From NCBI GenBank assembly GCA_002423495.1, contig DIWN01000094.1:1-28819 (forward strand): 28,819 bases of DNA, in the 5' to 3' direction. Source of the DNA: Anaerolineaceae bacterium UBA6105 (GTDB lineage Bacteria; Chloroflexota; Anaerolineae; Anaerolineales; Anaerolineaceae). Shown piece by piece: positions 1 to 8,389 of the stretch (within the stretch, counting starts at the first letter, position 1; the number at the start of each line of letters is the position of its first letter). The notes under the pieces were generated by a model. The model was given only the letters and a program-made list of their open reading frames with translations. It was not told where the DNA came from and searched no databases. A program made the translations under genes and the position numbers.

Positions 1-200
1 TGGGTTAAGATTCTTCGCAAAAGCATCTCAGAATGACTGTGTATGTTTGTCATCCTGAGGAACGAAGGATCTTGCCTTTTGAACCTTGGGTTAAGATTCT
101 TCGCAAAAGCAACTCAGAATGACAATTCCTTGCTCTCAGATTGTTATTTGACAGGTATTATCTAAGAATGACAGACCTTGCAAAGGTTGCGAGTTTCCGG
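1..200. repeat. Interspersed intergenic repeat copies
   Basis: Two near-identical copies of a 37-base unit lie at 1-37 and 87-123. They begin TGGGTTAAGATTCTTCGC and end CTCAGAATGAC, with one difference visible (CATCTC versus CAACTC). Between and after them are related fragments such as CATCCTGAGGAACGAAGGAT and several further AATGACA or GATGACAG pieces, up to about 215. No credible ORF is present. This looks like a family of dispersed non-coding repeats; copy number elsewhere in the genome cannot be seen here. Confidence 0.75.
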
Positions 201-206
201 TTCAGG

Positions 207-235
207 ATGACAGACCCCAGACAGGATGTTATAAT
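207..235 (+). promoter_or_regulatory. Promoter for the prfA operon
   Basis: A -35 box ATGACA (207-212, five of six matches to TTGACA) and a perfect -10 box TATAAT (230-235) are separated by 17 bases. Transcription would start near 242, giving a leader of about 23 bases before the prfA ATG at 265. The -35 box lies within the GATGACAG word that recurs in the upstream repeats. Confidence 0.7.
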
Positions 236-264
236 CTCAGTCCGAAATCATTGAGAGAAAAACT

Positions 265-1335
265 ATGTTAGATAAACTTGAAGCAATCCTCGACCGCTTT
301 GCGGAACTTGACCGCCAATTGGCGGAAGCCGGCACAGACTTTCAGCTTGTAGCAGAGCTTTCCAAAGAACGCTCTGACCTTGAGCCAATCGTCAACCTTG
401 CCCGCGAGTACAAGGAAAACCATGCAAAAGCCGAAGAAACCGAAGAACTGATCAGCATTGCCGAAGGCGAACTGCTGGATATGGCATACCTGGAGCTGGA
501 CGAACTCAAAAACCGCCAGCAAGAGCTGGAAGTAAAACTCAAGTCCATGCTGATCCCCAAAGACCCGCGCGATAACCGCAACGTCATCATTGAAATACGC
601 GCAGGCACCGGCGGCGATGAGGCTGGGCTGTTTGTCTCTGATTTGCTGCGCATGTACCTGAAGTACGCCGACATCCATCACTACAAAACCGAGATCATCT
701 CCTCCAACGAGACTGGCATTGGCGGCTACAAGGAAGTTACCTTTTCCATCAAAGGGCGCGGAGCATACTCGCGCTTTAAGTTTGAATCCGGCGTGCATCG
801 CGTGCAGCGCGTGCCCGAAACCGAATCCCAGGGGCGCATTCACACGTCCACCGTTACGGTGGCAGTCCTGGCAGAAGTCGACGACGTAGAAATCAACATC
901 CCTGATTCTGATATCGAGATTGATGTTTATAAATCGGCTGGAGCTGGCGGGCAAAACGTGCAGAAGAACATGACCGCCGTGCGCATCCACCACAAACCAA
1001 GCGGCATCATCGTGGCATGTCAGGACGAACGCTCGCAACTGCAGAACCGTCTGCGCGCGATGAGCGTTTTGAAGGCGCGGCTTTATGAGATGGAGCAGGA
1101 AAAGCGCCAAAACGAGCTCGATGCCAGCCGCCGTTCACAGATCGGCACCGGCGAACGCTCCGAGAAGATCCGCACCTACAACTACCCGCAATCCCGAGTG
1201 ACGGATCACCGCATCAACACCTCCTCATACAACCTTGCGGGCGTGATGGAAGGCTACGAACTGGATACTTTCATTGAGGAGCTGCAGCACGCCGAAGAAG
1301 CCGAACGCCTGGCAAATTTCGAAACCAATGACTGA
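265..1335 (+). CDS. prfA: Peptide chain release factor 1 (RF1)
   Basis: RF1 recognises UAA and UAG stop codons in the ribosomal A site and triggers hydrolysis of the finished peptide from the P-site tRNA. The protein is 356 aa, the normal length for the family. The stop-codon-reading tripeptide is PET at residues 184-186, of the P-x-T type that marks RF1 rather than the SPF of RF2. The catalytic GGQ loop is at residues 228-230 in the context SAGAGGQNVQK. The start at 265 follows a weak GAGAGA ribosome site and a good promoter. The last 8 bases overlap prmC, whose product methylates the GGQ glutamine, so the two are co-transcribed. Nothing unusual is seen in the coding sequence. Confidence 0.97.
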   Translation: MLDKLEAILDRFAELDRQLAEAGTDFQLVAELSKERSDLEPIVNLAREYKENHAKAEETEELISIAEGELLDMAYLELDELKNRQQELEVKLKSMLIPKDPRDNRNVIIEIRAGTGGDEAGLFVSDLLRMYLKYADIHHYKTEIISSNETGIGGYKEVTFSIKGRGAYSRFKFESGVHRVQRVPETESQGRIHTSTVTVAVLAEVDDVEINIPDSDIEIDVYKSAGAGGQNVQKNMTAVRIHHKPSGIIVACQDERSQLQNRLRAMSVLKARLYEMEQEKRQNELDASRRSQIGTGERSEKIRTYNYPQSRVTDHRINTSSYNLAGVMEGYELDTFIEELQHAEEAERLANFETND

Positions 1336-2152
1336 AGAAAGTCTGCCCTTTGCAACTAATTGCATTGAGCAGCCCTACCAGGTGGCGCTGATCTTGCTGG
1401 CGCATGTGCTGCAAAAACCCAAAACCTGGCTGCTGGCTCACCCTGAAACACATCTGAACCCTGAGCAAAAAGCCCATTTAGAGCGCTTAGTCCGGCGTCT
1501 GCAAGAAGGGGAACCACTGCCCTACCTAACCGGTAAGCAAGCCTTTTTTGGGCTGGATTTTTCCGTCAGCCCGGTTGTGCTGATCCCCCGCCCGGAGACT
1601 GAACTGTTGGTGGAGCAAGCACTGAGCTGGCTGGAAGCACACCCCGATGCAAAGCATGTGCTGGACGTGGGCACTGGCTCCGGCTGTATCGCGATAGCAT
1701 TGGCTACACGCAAACCCTGGCTCACATTTACCGCCACTGACCTTTCGCCTGAAGCGCTCAAAATCGCTGAACAAAACGCGGAAACTCTCGGGGCTAAAGA
1801 CCAGATCACATTTGAACAAGCAGACTTATTACCTGCCGGAAATCAATCTTTTAACCTCATCTGCGCCAACCTGCCCTATATTCCAAGCACGAAGCTCGAA
1901 GAAGTTAACACGCTTGCTTTCGAGCCAACCCTGGCGCTGGACGGCGGCGCGGATGGCCTGAGCCTGATCCGCCGGCTGCTTGAGCAGCTCCCTCCCAGGC
2001 TGAATCACCCGGGTTTGGTTTTGCTTGAAACCGAAGCCACCCTCGGCGCCGAAACGCTCGCGCTGGCAAAAACAGCTTTCCCGCAAGCGGATGTGAGGCT
2101 GCTGCAGGACCTGGCTGGCTTGGACCGCCTGGTGAGGATCGAGGTCTCATGA
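1328..2152 (+). CDS. prmC: Release factor glutamine N5-methyltransferase PrmC (HemK)
   Basis: PrmC transfers a methyl group from S-adenosylmethionine to the glutamine of the release-factor GGQ motif, which raises termination efficiency. The 274-aa protein has an N-terminal helical substrate-binding domain and a Rossmann methyltransferase domain. The SAM-binding motif VLDVGTGSGC starts at residue 111. The catalytic tetrapeptide, usually NPPY, reads NLPY at 181-184. The ATG at 1328 was preferred over in-frame codons further upstream because it gives the usual short overlap (8 bases) with prfA and the expected family length. The stop overlaps the next gene by 4 bases (ATGA). Placement directly after prfA is the classic arrangement and supports the assignment. 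Confidence 0.94.
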   Translation: MTEESLPFATNCIEQPYQVALILLAHVLQKPKTWLLAHPETHLNPEQKAHLERLVRRLQEGEPLPYLTGKQAFFGLDFSVSPVVLIPRPETELLVEQALSWLEAHPDAKHVLDVGTGSGCIAIALATRKPWLTFTATDLSPEALKIAEQNAETLGAKDQITFEQADLLPAGNQSFNLICANLPYIPSTKLEEVNTLAFEPTLALDGGADGLSLIRRLLEQLPPRLNHPGLVLLETEATLGAETLALAKTAFPQADVRLLQDLAGLDRLVRIEVS

Positions 2153-2772
2153 AAACACAACTCATAGCGGCCGCCCATCCCGATGCCATCGCCCTTGCCT
2201 GCGAAGTGATTCGCTCTGGCGGACTGATCGCCTTCCCCACCGACACGCTTTACGGTCTGGGTTGTGACCCCCACCTGCCCTCTGCCCTGCAAAGGATCTA
2301 TGCCGCCAAGGGACGCGCCATGTCCAAAGCCATTCCGGTCCTGATCAGCCACCCTGAGCAGTTGACAGATCTCGTTTCGGGCTTTCCCGAGCAGGCTGGC
2401 AGGCTGATGGAAATGTGGTGGCCTGGCGCGCTTACGCTAGTGCTGCCCAAAATTCCTGACTTACCTCCCGATCTGACGCCCTACCCCGGGCTGGCTGTGC
2501 GCATGCCGGACCATCCCGTGGCCTTAGCCTTGCTCGATCAGACGGGTTCCCTGGCAGTCACCAGCGCGAATCTCTCCGACCACGAAAACCCAACGGATGC
2601 ACAGGGCGTCCTGGCCCAACTCGACGGGCTGGTTGACCTTGTGCTGGATGGGGGCACACTCTCAGGCGGGCAGGCTTCGACGATTGTGGATTGCCTCGGG
2701 AGTGAGCCGAAGTTACTTCGCGAAGGTCCGATTTCATTCAGCGCAATCCTGGAAAGGTGGAATGCAACATGA
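2149..2772 (+). CDS. tsaC: L-threonylcarbamoyladenylate synthase (TsaC/Sua5/YrdC family)
   Basis: This enzyme makes threonylcarbamoyl-AMP from threonine, bicarbonate and ATP, the first step of the universal tRNA modification t6A37. At 207 aa it is the short YrdC-type form without the C-terminal Sua5 domain. Visible family motifs are GGLIAFPTDTLYGLGCDP near residues 24-41, the K-x-R-x3-K signature at K54, R56 and K60 in AAKGRAMSKAIPVLI, and SAN at 139-141, all expected in the nucleotide and threonine pocket. It overlaps prmC by 4 bases and the following GH36 gene by 4 bases. The t6A transferase gene tsaD lies about 13 kb downstream on the same strand. YciO-like paralogues are the main alternative; the complete motif set favours TsaC. 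Confidence 0.92.
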   Translation: MKTQLIAAAHPDAIALACEVIRSGGLIAFPTDTLYGLGCDPHLPSALQRIYAAKGRAMSKAIPVLISHPEQLTDLVSGFPEQAGRLMEMWWPGALTLVLPKIPDLPPDLTPYPGLAVRMPDHPVALALLDQTGSLAVTSANLSDHENPTDAQGVLAQLDGLVDLVLDGGTLSGGQASTIVDCLGSEPKLLREGPISFSAILERWNAT

Positions 2773-5087
2773 CCCGACTGACAAACGCCTGGCTGGACTT
2801 TGTGCTTGACCCGGAATCTGGCACTTTCTTTCTCGAAAGCCTGCGCTTTCCCGGGGCAAGCCTGAAGAACGCGGCTTATAACCTGGGTTTTAGCAGTAAC
2901 GGGTTGCACCCTAACGTTAAATTGGCATCGGTCAACCTGGAACAGCGGGAAGACCCCCGACACGGACTTTTGGAAGTAGTCACCGCACTTTACCGGGCAG
3001 AAACAGTCGACCTCGAGTGGTCGGTGGAGTTTGCCCTGCCAGCCGATCAACCCCTGCTCCTGGAGCGCATGGAAATCCGCAATCACTCGGAGCAGATCTT
3101 CCACCCCGACATAATGACCTTTGGCGCTTTGCGGGCAGGCGAGCTGCACTTCTCGGAAGATCGCCCCAAAAAGACCGCTTTTTTCAGCAATGGCTGGCAA
3201 AGTTGGTCACCCAGCAACACCTGGCAATATGGTCAAAAACAAACCCGCAGCTGGCTGAATGGTCTTTCAACCCCGATGCTCTACGACGCCGGCACGCCGG
3301 TCACACGCAAAGACTCGCAGTTCTCATCCGACATGTTTGGCGCGATCATCGATCACGAGGCAAAAGTCGGGCTGATTTGTGGATTTCTCTCCCAAAAGGA
3401 GCAGTTTGGCTCGCTCGTTTCCACGCTCCATCCCGAACCGGATCTGCAAATCTGGGCCAATGCTGACAAGGTCGAGCTGCGCCCGGGCGCAAGCCTCCAG
3501 AGCGACTGGCTGGCATGGCAATTCTTCGACAGCGCGGATCCAGAACCCTTCAAAATCTATTTCGAAGCTGTCGCGCGGGAAAATGACGTCAAAAAGCGCA
3601 TCGAGACGCCGCTTGGCTGGTGCAGTTGGTATTACTACTTCCAAAACATCACTCCTTCAGAGATCACAAAGAATCTCCAGGCTGTCAGCCAACTAAAGCC
3701 CAAACTTCCGCTGAAGTTTTTCCAGATCGATGATGGCTTCGAGCAGGATGTGGGCAGTTGGTTTGAATCTGATCCTGAATTCCCCAACGGAGTGGCTGGT
3801 CTTTCGCAAGAGATTCGCCAGGAAGGTCTGACGCCCGGCATCTGGCTGGCGCCGTTTATCCTGCAGCCGCGGTCAAAGCTGATCCGCAGGCATCCCAACT
3901 GGCTTTTGCGTAAGGAAAATGGTCAGCCTGTCAACAGCGGTCTCGTTTGGGGCGGGTTGGGGCGAGCGTTTGATCTCACTCATCCGGACGCGCTTGGCTA
4001 CGTCCGTGACGTCATCCGAACCGCGGTGGAAGATTGGGGTTTTCCCTATCTTAAACTGGATTTCCTCTACGCGGCTGCCTTGCCAGGTTCGCATTTTGAC
4101 CCAAGCAAGACCCGCGCGCAGATCCTGCGCCAGGCTTTGGAGCTGATTCGCGAAGAAGCGGGCAGTGACGCCATCTTGCTGGGCTGCGGCTGCCCGATTG
4201 GTCCGGCCATTGGGGTGTTTGATATGATGCGCATCAGCGCCGACGTCAGCCCCGAGTGGGAGCCCAACTTCCTGGGCATCAAAAAACCTGTTCACGATGA
4301 ACCCAACAGTCCCTGCGCCCGTAATGCCATCCAGAACATTATCACACGCTCCCCAATGGACCCTCACTGGTGGGTTAACGATCCGGACTGCCTGCTGGTG
4401 CGGGCGGATTCAAAACTGACCCTGCCCGAAGTGCAGTCCCTGGCAACTGCCATCAGCCTCAGCGGCGGAGCGCTTTTACTCTCGGACGACATGAGCCAGC
4501 TCAGCGAAGACCGGCTGAGGATAGCCCAAAGTTTGCTGCCGGTGCTGCCGCCAAATCCACAGGTTCTTGACCTGTTTGAGAAGACCATGCCCTCCAAACT
4601 GCGCCAGGTGATGCAGACACCGGCTGGTGAACGCCATGTAATTGCCCTTTTTAACTGGTCGGACGAGCCGCGGGATCTGGTGCTGGATCTGGACAATTTT
4701 GTGATAGGGAGAAAGCCCTGGCTGATGCGCGAGTTTTGGGCAGGAGAATGGGCGGAAGTCGAAGCGGATTTCGTTTTCCGTGGGGTGCCGGCGCACGGAG
4801 TGCGGCTGGTGACCCTGAGCCCGCTGCAAAAGATTGCCTACCTCGGCAGCGATTTGCACGTCTCACAGGGGATTGAACTGCAAGCGTGGAAGGTTTGGGG
4901 CAAGAAACTGAGTTTTGAGCTGGATCTGGGGCGCGAAGCCGAAGGCAGGGTTTATCTTTATTGCCAGGCGGTTCCGACTTCTGTTACTGTCGGCAAAGAT
5001 GAGGTCTATTGGATACAAGAGACTGAAAAAGTGATCAGCATTGCGCTGAAATTCGCGGCTAAGACCTCAATGAAGGTGAAATTTTAG
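2769..5087 (+). CDS. GH36-family alpha-galactosidase-like glycoside hydrolase
   Basis: A 772-aa protein with the domain order of GH36 enzymes: an N-terminal beta-sandwich (about 1-270), a (beta/alpha)8 catalytic barrel (about 280-600) and a C-terminal beta domain. The barrel opens with GWCSWYYYF at 283 and FFQIDDGFEQDVGSW around D321-D322. The probable nucleophile is D431 in KLDFLY. The probable acid/base is D492 in MRISADVSPEW, 61 residues later, a spacing close to that of characterised GH36 alpha-galactosidases. No signal peptide is seen, so it is probably cytoplasmic and acts on imported alpha-galactosides, though exact specificity cannot be read from sequence. The ATG at 2769 was chosen over an in-frame GTG at 2757 because AAGGTGG lies 8-10 bases upstream and it gives the ATGA overlap with the tsaC-type gene. 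Confidence 0.88.
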   Translation: MTRLTNAWLDFVLDPESGTFFLESLRFPGASLKNAAYNLGFSSNGLHPNVKLASVNLEQREDPRHGLLEVVTALYRAETVDLEWSVEFALPADQPLLLERMEIRNHSEQIFHPDIMTFGALRAGELHFSEDRPKKTAFFSNGWQSWSPSNTWQYGQKQTRSWLNGLSTPMLYDAGTPVTRKDSQFSSDMFGAIIDHEAKVGLICGFLSQKEQFGSLVSTLHPEPDLQIWANADKVELRPGASLQSDWLAWQFFDSADPEPFKIYFEAVARENDVKKRIETPLGWCSWYYYFQNITPSEITKNLQAVSQLKPKLPLKFFQIDDGFEQDVGSWFESDPEFPNGVAGLSQEIRQEGLTPGIWLAPFILQPRSKLIRRHPNWLLRKENGQPVNSGLVWGGLGRAFDLTHPDALGYVRDVIRTAVEDWGFPYLKLDFLYAAALPGSHFDPSKTRAQILRQALELIREEAGSDAILLGCGCPIGPAIGVFDMMRISADVSPEWEPNFLGIKKPVHDEPNSPCARNAIQNIITRSPMDPHWWVNDPDCLLVRADSKLTLPEVQSLATAISLSGGALLLSDDMSQLSEDRLRIAQSLLPVLPPNPQVLDLFEKTMPSKLRQVMQTPAGERHVIALFNWSDEPRDLVLDLDNFVIGRKPWLMREFWAGEWAEVEADFVFRGVPAHGVRLVTLSPLQKIAYLGSDLHVSQGIELQAWKVWGKKLSFELDLGREAEGRVYLYCQAVPTSVTVGKDEVYWIQETEKVISIALKFAAKTSMKVKF

Positions 5088-5138
5088 CCAAAGCCAGGCA
5101 AGCGTTTTTTACCTCTAATCGATTTTTACTCGACAAAA

Positions 5139-5166
5139 CACAACCGCCCTCTGAAGGGCGGTTGTG
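5139..5166. terminator. Bidirectional terminator between convergent genes
   Basis: A perfect 12-bp stem CACAACCGCCCT / AGGGCGGTTGTG with loop CTGA. It lies between the convergent GH36 and DUF4349 genes, with T-rich sequence on the plus side (5171-5200) and a short TTTTGTCG tract on the minus side. Confidence 0.85.
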
Positions 5167-5216
5167 GGTTCAAAAGCAGGTCTTATTTCTTTTCTTCGTC
5201 TTCTGTCAGACTTGGT

Positions 5217-6170
5217 TTAATTATAGTCGTTTGAATTGTCTTGTCCTTTACTTTTCCGCCAGGGTGGGCAATTGGTAGAGTACTTGCGAACAGCTTTGAC
5301 CACGAAGTAGGTGATGATTCCCAGCGGGATCAGGAAAGGCAGCCAGGCGATGCTGAATCGGATCAGGAAATCCACCAGGCCCTGGAAACTGCGCACCAAT
5401 CTCTCAAGCGATTCGCGTACCACGCCCTCGGGTTTCCAGCCGCCGATTTCAATCGGCTGCATCGATGCCTCAGCAACAAGCGTGACCGCGATCGAGGAAA
5501 GTGCAGCTGATTCTTTCAGGTAATTGATGTGACCCTGCAGCACTTCGATTTGCCCGCGGATATTGGTCAGCTCGCGAAAAACCTCCATCGTGTTTGAAAG
5601 GTCAGTGGTGTTAGCCATCAGCTCCACCAGCTGCGCTTCAGCAGCTTCGAGATTGCGCAGACGTGACTGGGAATCAACAAAATCAGAGGTCACATCCTGT
5701 CCGGACTGACTCTCGGAGATGACGCCTTCGGTTCCATTCGCGCTCATGGCACGAATTTCAGCCAGGGTTGAATCAAGCTTCTCGGCAGGCACCCGGATAT
5801 TAATCGTGGCTCTGTCATAGCTACGGCCGCTGGAATAATTCTGGTCTTTCCAGGTGTAGGAATTGACCACGAATCCGCCCAGGCGGCTTGCCATTTCAGA
5901 AATTTCCTTCATGGAATCGTGGGGCTTGGCAACTGAAATGGTGATCTCAGCGGTTTTAAGCACCACCCTCTCAACCTGTGCTTGCTGCCCGGCAGCATCG
6001 TAGGCGGTTGAGCCACCCTCCTTATCCCAGGCTTCTTCTTGAGCTGGGGCATACCCTGGCATAGGAGCAGGGGCTTCCACTGCTTCATTCATTATGTCCC
6101 TTGCGGACGAAGCACACGCAGATAACATCAACATTGAAATCAAAGCTAATAGCAAAATTTTCTTCTTCAT
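5217..6170 (-). CDS. DUF4349-domain lipoprotein
   Basis: A 317-aa predicted lipoprotein with a signal peptide and lipobox LSAC (Cys19). The region from about 66 to 235 matches the DUF4349 pattern: a strand-rich part beginning VLKTAEITISVAKP, then a probable coiled coil at about 165-222 and more strands. A transmembrane helix at about 272-294 ends in a basic tail. DUF4349 proteins have no established biochemical role; the architecture implies an envelope-anchored sensor or structural protein. The ATG at 6170 was chosen over an upstream in-frame start because AGGAG sits at the right distance (6176-6180) and the signal peptide begins there. It follows the phosphoesterase by 67 bases on the same strand. 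Confidence 0.85.
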   Translation of the reverse strand: MKKKILLLALISMLMLSACASSARDIMNEAVEAPAPMPGYAPAQEEAWDKEGGSTAYDAAGQQAQVERVVLKTAEITISVAKPHDSMKEISEMASRLGGFVVNSYTWKDQNYSSGRSYDRATINIRVPAEKLDSTLAEIRAMSANGTEGVISESQSGQDVTSDFVDSQSRLRNLEAAEAQLVELMANTTDLSNTMEVFRELTNIRGQIEVLQGHINYLKESAALSSIAVTLVAEASMQPIEIGGWKPEGVVRESLERLVRSFQGLVDFLIRFSIAWLPFLIPLGIITYFVVKAVRKYSTNCPPWRKSKGQDNSNDYN

Positions 6171-6237
6171 TTTGTCTCCTTTTGTTTTCTCTTCCACCCT
6201 ATAGACGAAAACTGGCTGAATTTGTTCCAGAAAGAAT

Positions 6238-6963
6238 TCAAATGCCCTGGCTGAGCCGTGTGGCATGCCTCGAGGGAATGCCGAGTTCAAGGATGCGTTT
6301 CTGGACGGATTCCACGTCATAACTCACGCGCTTGAAAAGCCAGGTGTCATCTTGATCATCCCAAATAACGTAAGACGCCTTCGGATTGCGATCGCGCGGC
6401 TGACCTACCGAACCAGGGTTCAGAATGAAACGTTGATCAGATCTCCAGCGGTCGGCGTGTTGGGGAGTTAAGATGGTCGGAGGACTATGGAGATTTTGGA
6501 CGAAAATCGAGGGAACATGCGAATGACCCACCAGGCAGATTTGGGTAAGGTAAGCCGAGAAGTTCTCGTTGGCGATGCGCCCGCTCACAACGTATTCCCA
6601 AATTGGTTCTCGCGGGCTGCCGTGCGTGAAGGTGATCTCACCCTCTTCAATCACGACCTCAAGCAGCTCCAAAAAATCGCGAGATTCCTGGCTGAGCAGC
6701 TCAGATTGAATGGTGACTGCCTTCGCAGCCTGATCATTAAAGGCGTGCAGATCGATAAAACCCACCAGGGCAGCATCATGATTGCCCATGATGCAGCGCA
6801 AGCCAGGCTGCTCCCGCAACAGAGCAATGCATTCGTTGGGGTCCGGTCCATACCCCACCACATCGCCCAGGCACCAGACCTGATCGTAGCTGCCAGCATC
6901 AGACAGGACCGCTTCAAAGGCTGTCAGGTTGGCATGAATATCAGAAACAATGAGTGTTCGCAA
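6238..6963 (-). CDS. Calcineurin-like metallophosphoesterase (YfcE/MJ0936-type)
   Basis: A 241-aa cytoplasmic phosphoesterase with every motif of the two-metal calcineurin-like fold: SDIH (D8, H10), GDVVGYG (G33-D34), GNHD (N61-H62), a lone metal His in THGS (H114) and GHSH (H147, H149). It continues with NPGSVGQPRD, typical of the small MJ0936/YfcE branch. Such enzymes hydrolyse phosphodiesters or phosphomonoesters, and the physiological substrate cannot be predicted. The start is a TTG: the first beta strand RTLIVSDIH begins immediately after it and no ATG is available upstream in frame. It begins 4 bases after the DUF3048 stop codon, so the two are probably translated together. Confidence 0.9.
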   Translation of the reverse strand: MRTLIVSDIHANLTAFEAVLSDAGSYDQVWCLGDVVGYGPDPNECIALLREQPGLRCIMGNHDAALVGFIDLHAFNDQAAKAVTIQSELLSQESRDFLELLEVVIEEGEITFTHGSPREPIWEYVVSGRIANENFSAYLTQICLVGHSHVPSIFVQNLHSPPTILTPQHADRWRSDQRFILNPGSVGQPRDRNPKASYVIWDDQDDTWLFKRVSYDVESVQKRILELGIPSRHATRLSQGI

Positions 6964-6967
6964 CGTC

Positions 6968-8179
6968 CTATGGGATGCTAAACGTGAAGCTCCACTCCCC
7001 TCCTTCGAAGTTCACCAGCGAGCTGGTGCCAAGCAGAACAATCCAGGAATTGCCGGGTTTGAGCAGGAATGGATTACCAAGCCCATCAAAAAACTGGAGC
7101 GGCTTGCCCGAACTTGGGGCTTTCCAGGTGATCTCATAGGCTTTGCCATCGCGAAAAACCGTGGCGGGCAGACCGTTGGTGTTGCCAATCAGATCGATGC
7201 TGTGCAGCGTGGTTTTGTATTCGGTGTAAGGAACATTGACGACAATCAGATTCGAAAAGGCAAGCTGCTCGTCGGTGTTCTGGTCGATCGAAGGTCCGTA
7301 GACATTGCTGGTGGTTTCGTCCATCGCGAAGCGCAGATACTTGCCGCTGGCTTCATCATAGACAAACTCGCTTCCTTCAGCAGACGAGAAACTAATCCAG
7401 GCACTCTCACCAGCTTCGCCGCCTTCCGGAGGGGTAGCCCAGAAAGCCATGCCGCTCAGATCCGGGTCATCAAGCGCGTAACCCTGGTTATTGAAGTATT
7501 GTGATAGTGCGGCAGAGTTGCCATAGACACTATAAACCACGTTACGACCGTCGTCGCAGACGCCTGGGCAGAGGTATTTATCCAGGAAGTAGCGACCCGG
7601 AATGTAGTTGTAGAGATAGGGTAAAACGTCATTGCCATCTCCGCCCGTGGAGCCAACCACAGCCTGGTAAAGGCTGCCAAGGTGACCATCGACTCGGCGA
7701 ATGGAGCGGACAGGACCAATTTTGTCGCTGTCCTGCCCGTAATAGAGCGCGGCAAACCGGTTGGCACCCCAACCGATGTAATATTCAAAAATCAAATCAG
7801 CCGAGGAAAGTCCCCACTGCGGTTGATAATCGATCTGGTGATTGGAAATTTTCATAATGACCGGACGGCGATTGAGCAGCTCGGGGTCATCAACCTCCAG
7901 ACCTGTCAGGGGGTTGACGCCTTCGGGGTAATAGTCCGGACCCACCGGCACAGCCGGAGTTGGAGTGGGCTCAGGTATAGAAGTTTCAGTGGGGGCAGGG
8001 GTTGGCGTATCGCCGGGTGAAACTTCGACGGTAGGATTGGTTGAAAAAACAGCCGTCACCGTACCCGCAATTGCGGTATTTTCAGCATCCGTTAACGTCG
8101 GGGCGATCGGGGCAACACAAGCACTCAACAGCAATGTTGCCGTGAGTACAACAAGCAAGATTCCAGGCGTTTTCTTCAT
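6968..8179 (-). CDS. DUF3048-domain lipoprotein (YerB-like)
   Basis: A 403-aa predicted lipoprotein with lipobox LSAC (Cys21) and a Thr/Pro/Glu-rich linker. The two-part DUF3048 region begins at YYPEGVNPLTGLEV, followed by RRPVIMKISNH, GPVRSIRR and a C-terminal half with NLIVVNVPYTEYKT. This is the family of Bacillus YerB, a lipoprotein of unknown biochemical function. It is extracytoplasmic and membrane-tethered. The ATG at 8179 is preferred (GGATGGA upstream); an ATG at 8188 is possible and adds three residues. It heads a minus-strand run with the metallophosphoesterase and DUF4349 genes. A possible extended -10 (GGTACAAT) lies just upstream, but no convincing -35 was found. Confidence 0.88.
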   Translation of the reverse strand: MKKTPGILLVVLTATLLLSACVAPIAPTLTDAENTAIAGTVTAVFSTNPTVEVSPGDTPTPAPTETSIPEPTPTPAVPVGPDYYPEGVNPLTGLEVDDPELLNRRPVIMKISNHQIDYQPQWGLSSADLIFEYYIGWGANRFAALYYGQDSDKIGPVRSIRRVDGHLGSLYQAVVGSTGGDGNDVLPYLYNYIPGRYFLDKYLCPGVCDDGRNVVYSVYGNSAALSQYFNNQGYALDDPDLSGMAFWATPPEGGEAGESAWISFSSAEGSEFVYDEASGKYLRFAMDETTSNVYGPSIDQNTDEQLAFSNLIVVNVPYTEYKTTLHSIDLIGNTNGLPATVFRDGKAYEITWKAPSSGKPLQFFDGLGNPFLLKPGNSWIVLLGTSSLVNFEGGEWSFTFSIP

Positions 8180-8287
8180 AGCTTCCATCCTTGAACACAG
8201 GAATTGTACCTTAATCTCAATTGGGATGATTGCACGCGTAGAATAATTAGCATTCCTTAAGCGCCTGCCAGGACAAGCAAAATTATT

Positions 8288-8312
8288 CAAAAATTGCGAT
8301 TTTTTATCACAA
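8288..8312 (-). terminator. Probable terminator downstream of metH
   Basis: On the minus strand an 8-bp stem (ATTGTGAT / ATCGCAAT, one G-U pair) with an A5 loop is followed by a T tract. It lies about 80 bases after the metH stop, ahead of the DUF3048 gene. The stem is AT-rich, so its strength is uncertain. Confidence 0.5.
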
Positions 8313-8389
8313 TCTTGTTTGTTTTAGGTTCTCCAATTGCACTTTTAGCATGACCAGAGCATGCCCAAATCGAAATTACGCTTCCACAC

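Noticed and set aside
268..1110. Long minus-strand ORF of 280 codons opposite prfA
   Set aside because: It lies fully antisense to a clear RF1 gene and its translation has no recognisable family features; it is a codon-bias shadow.
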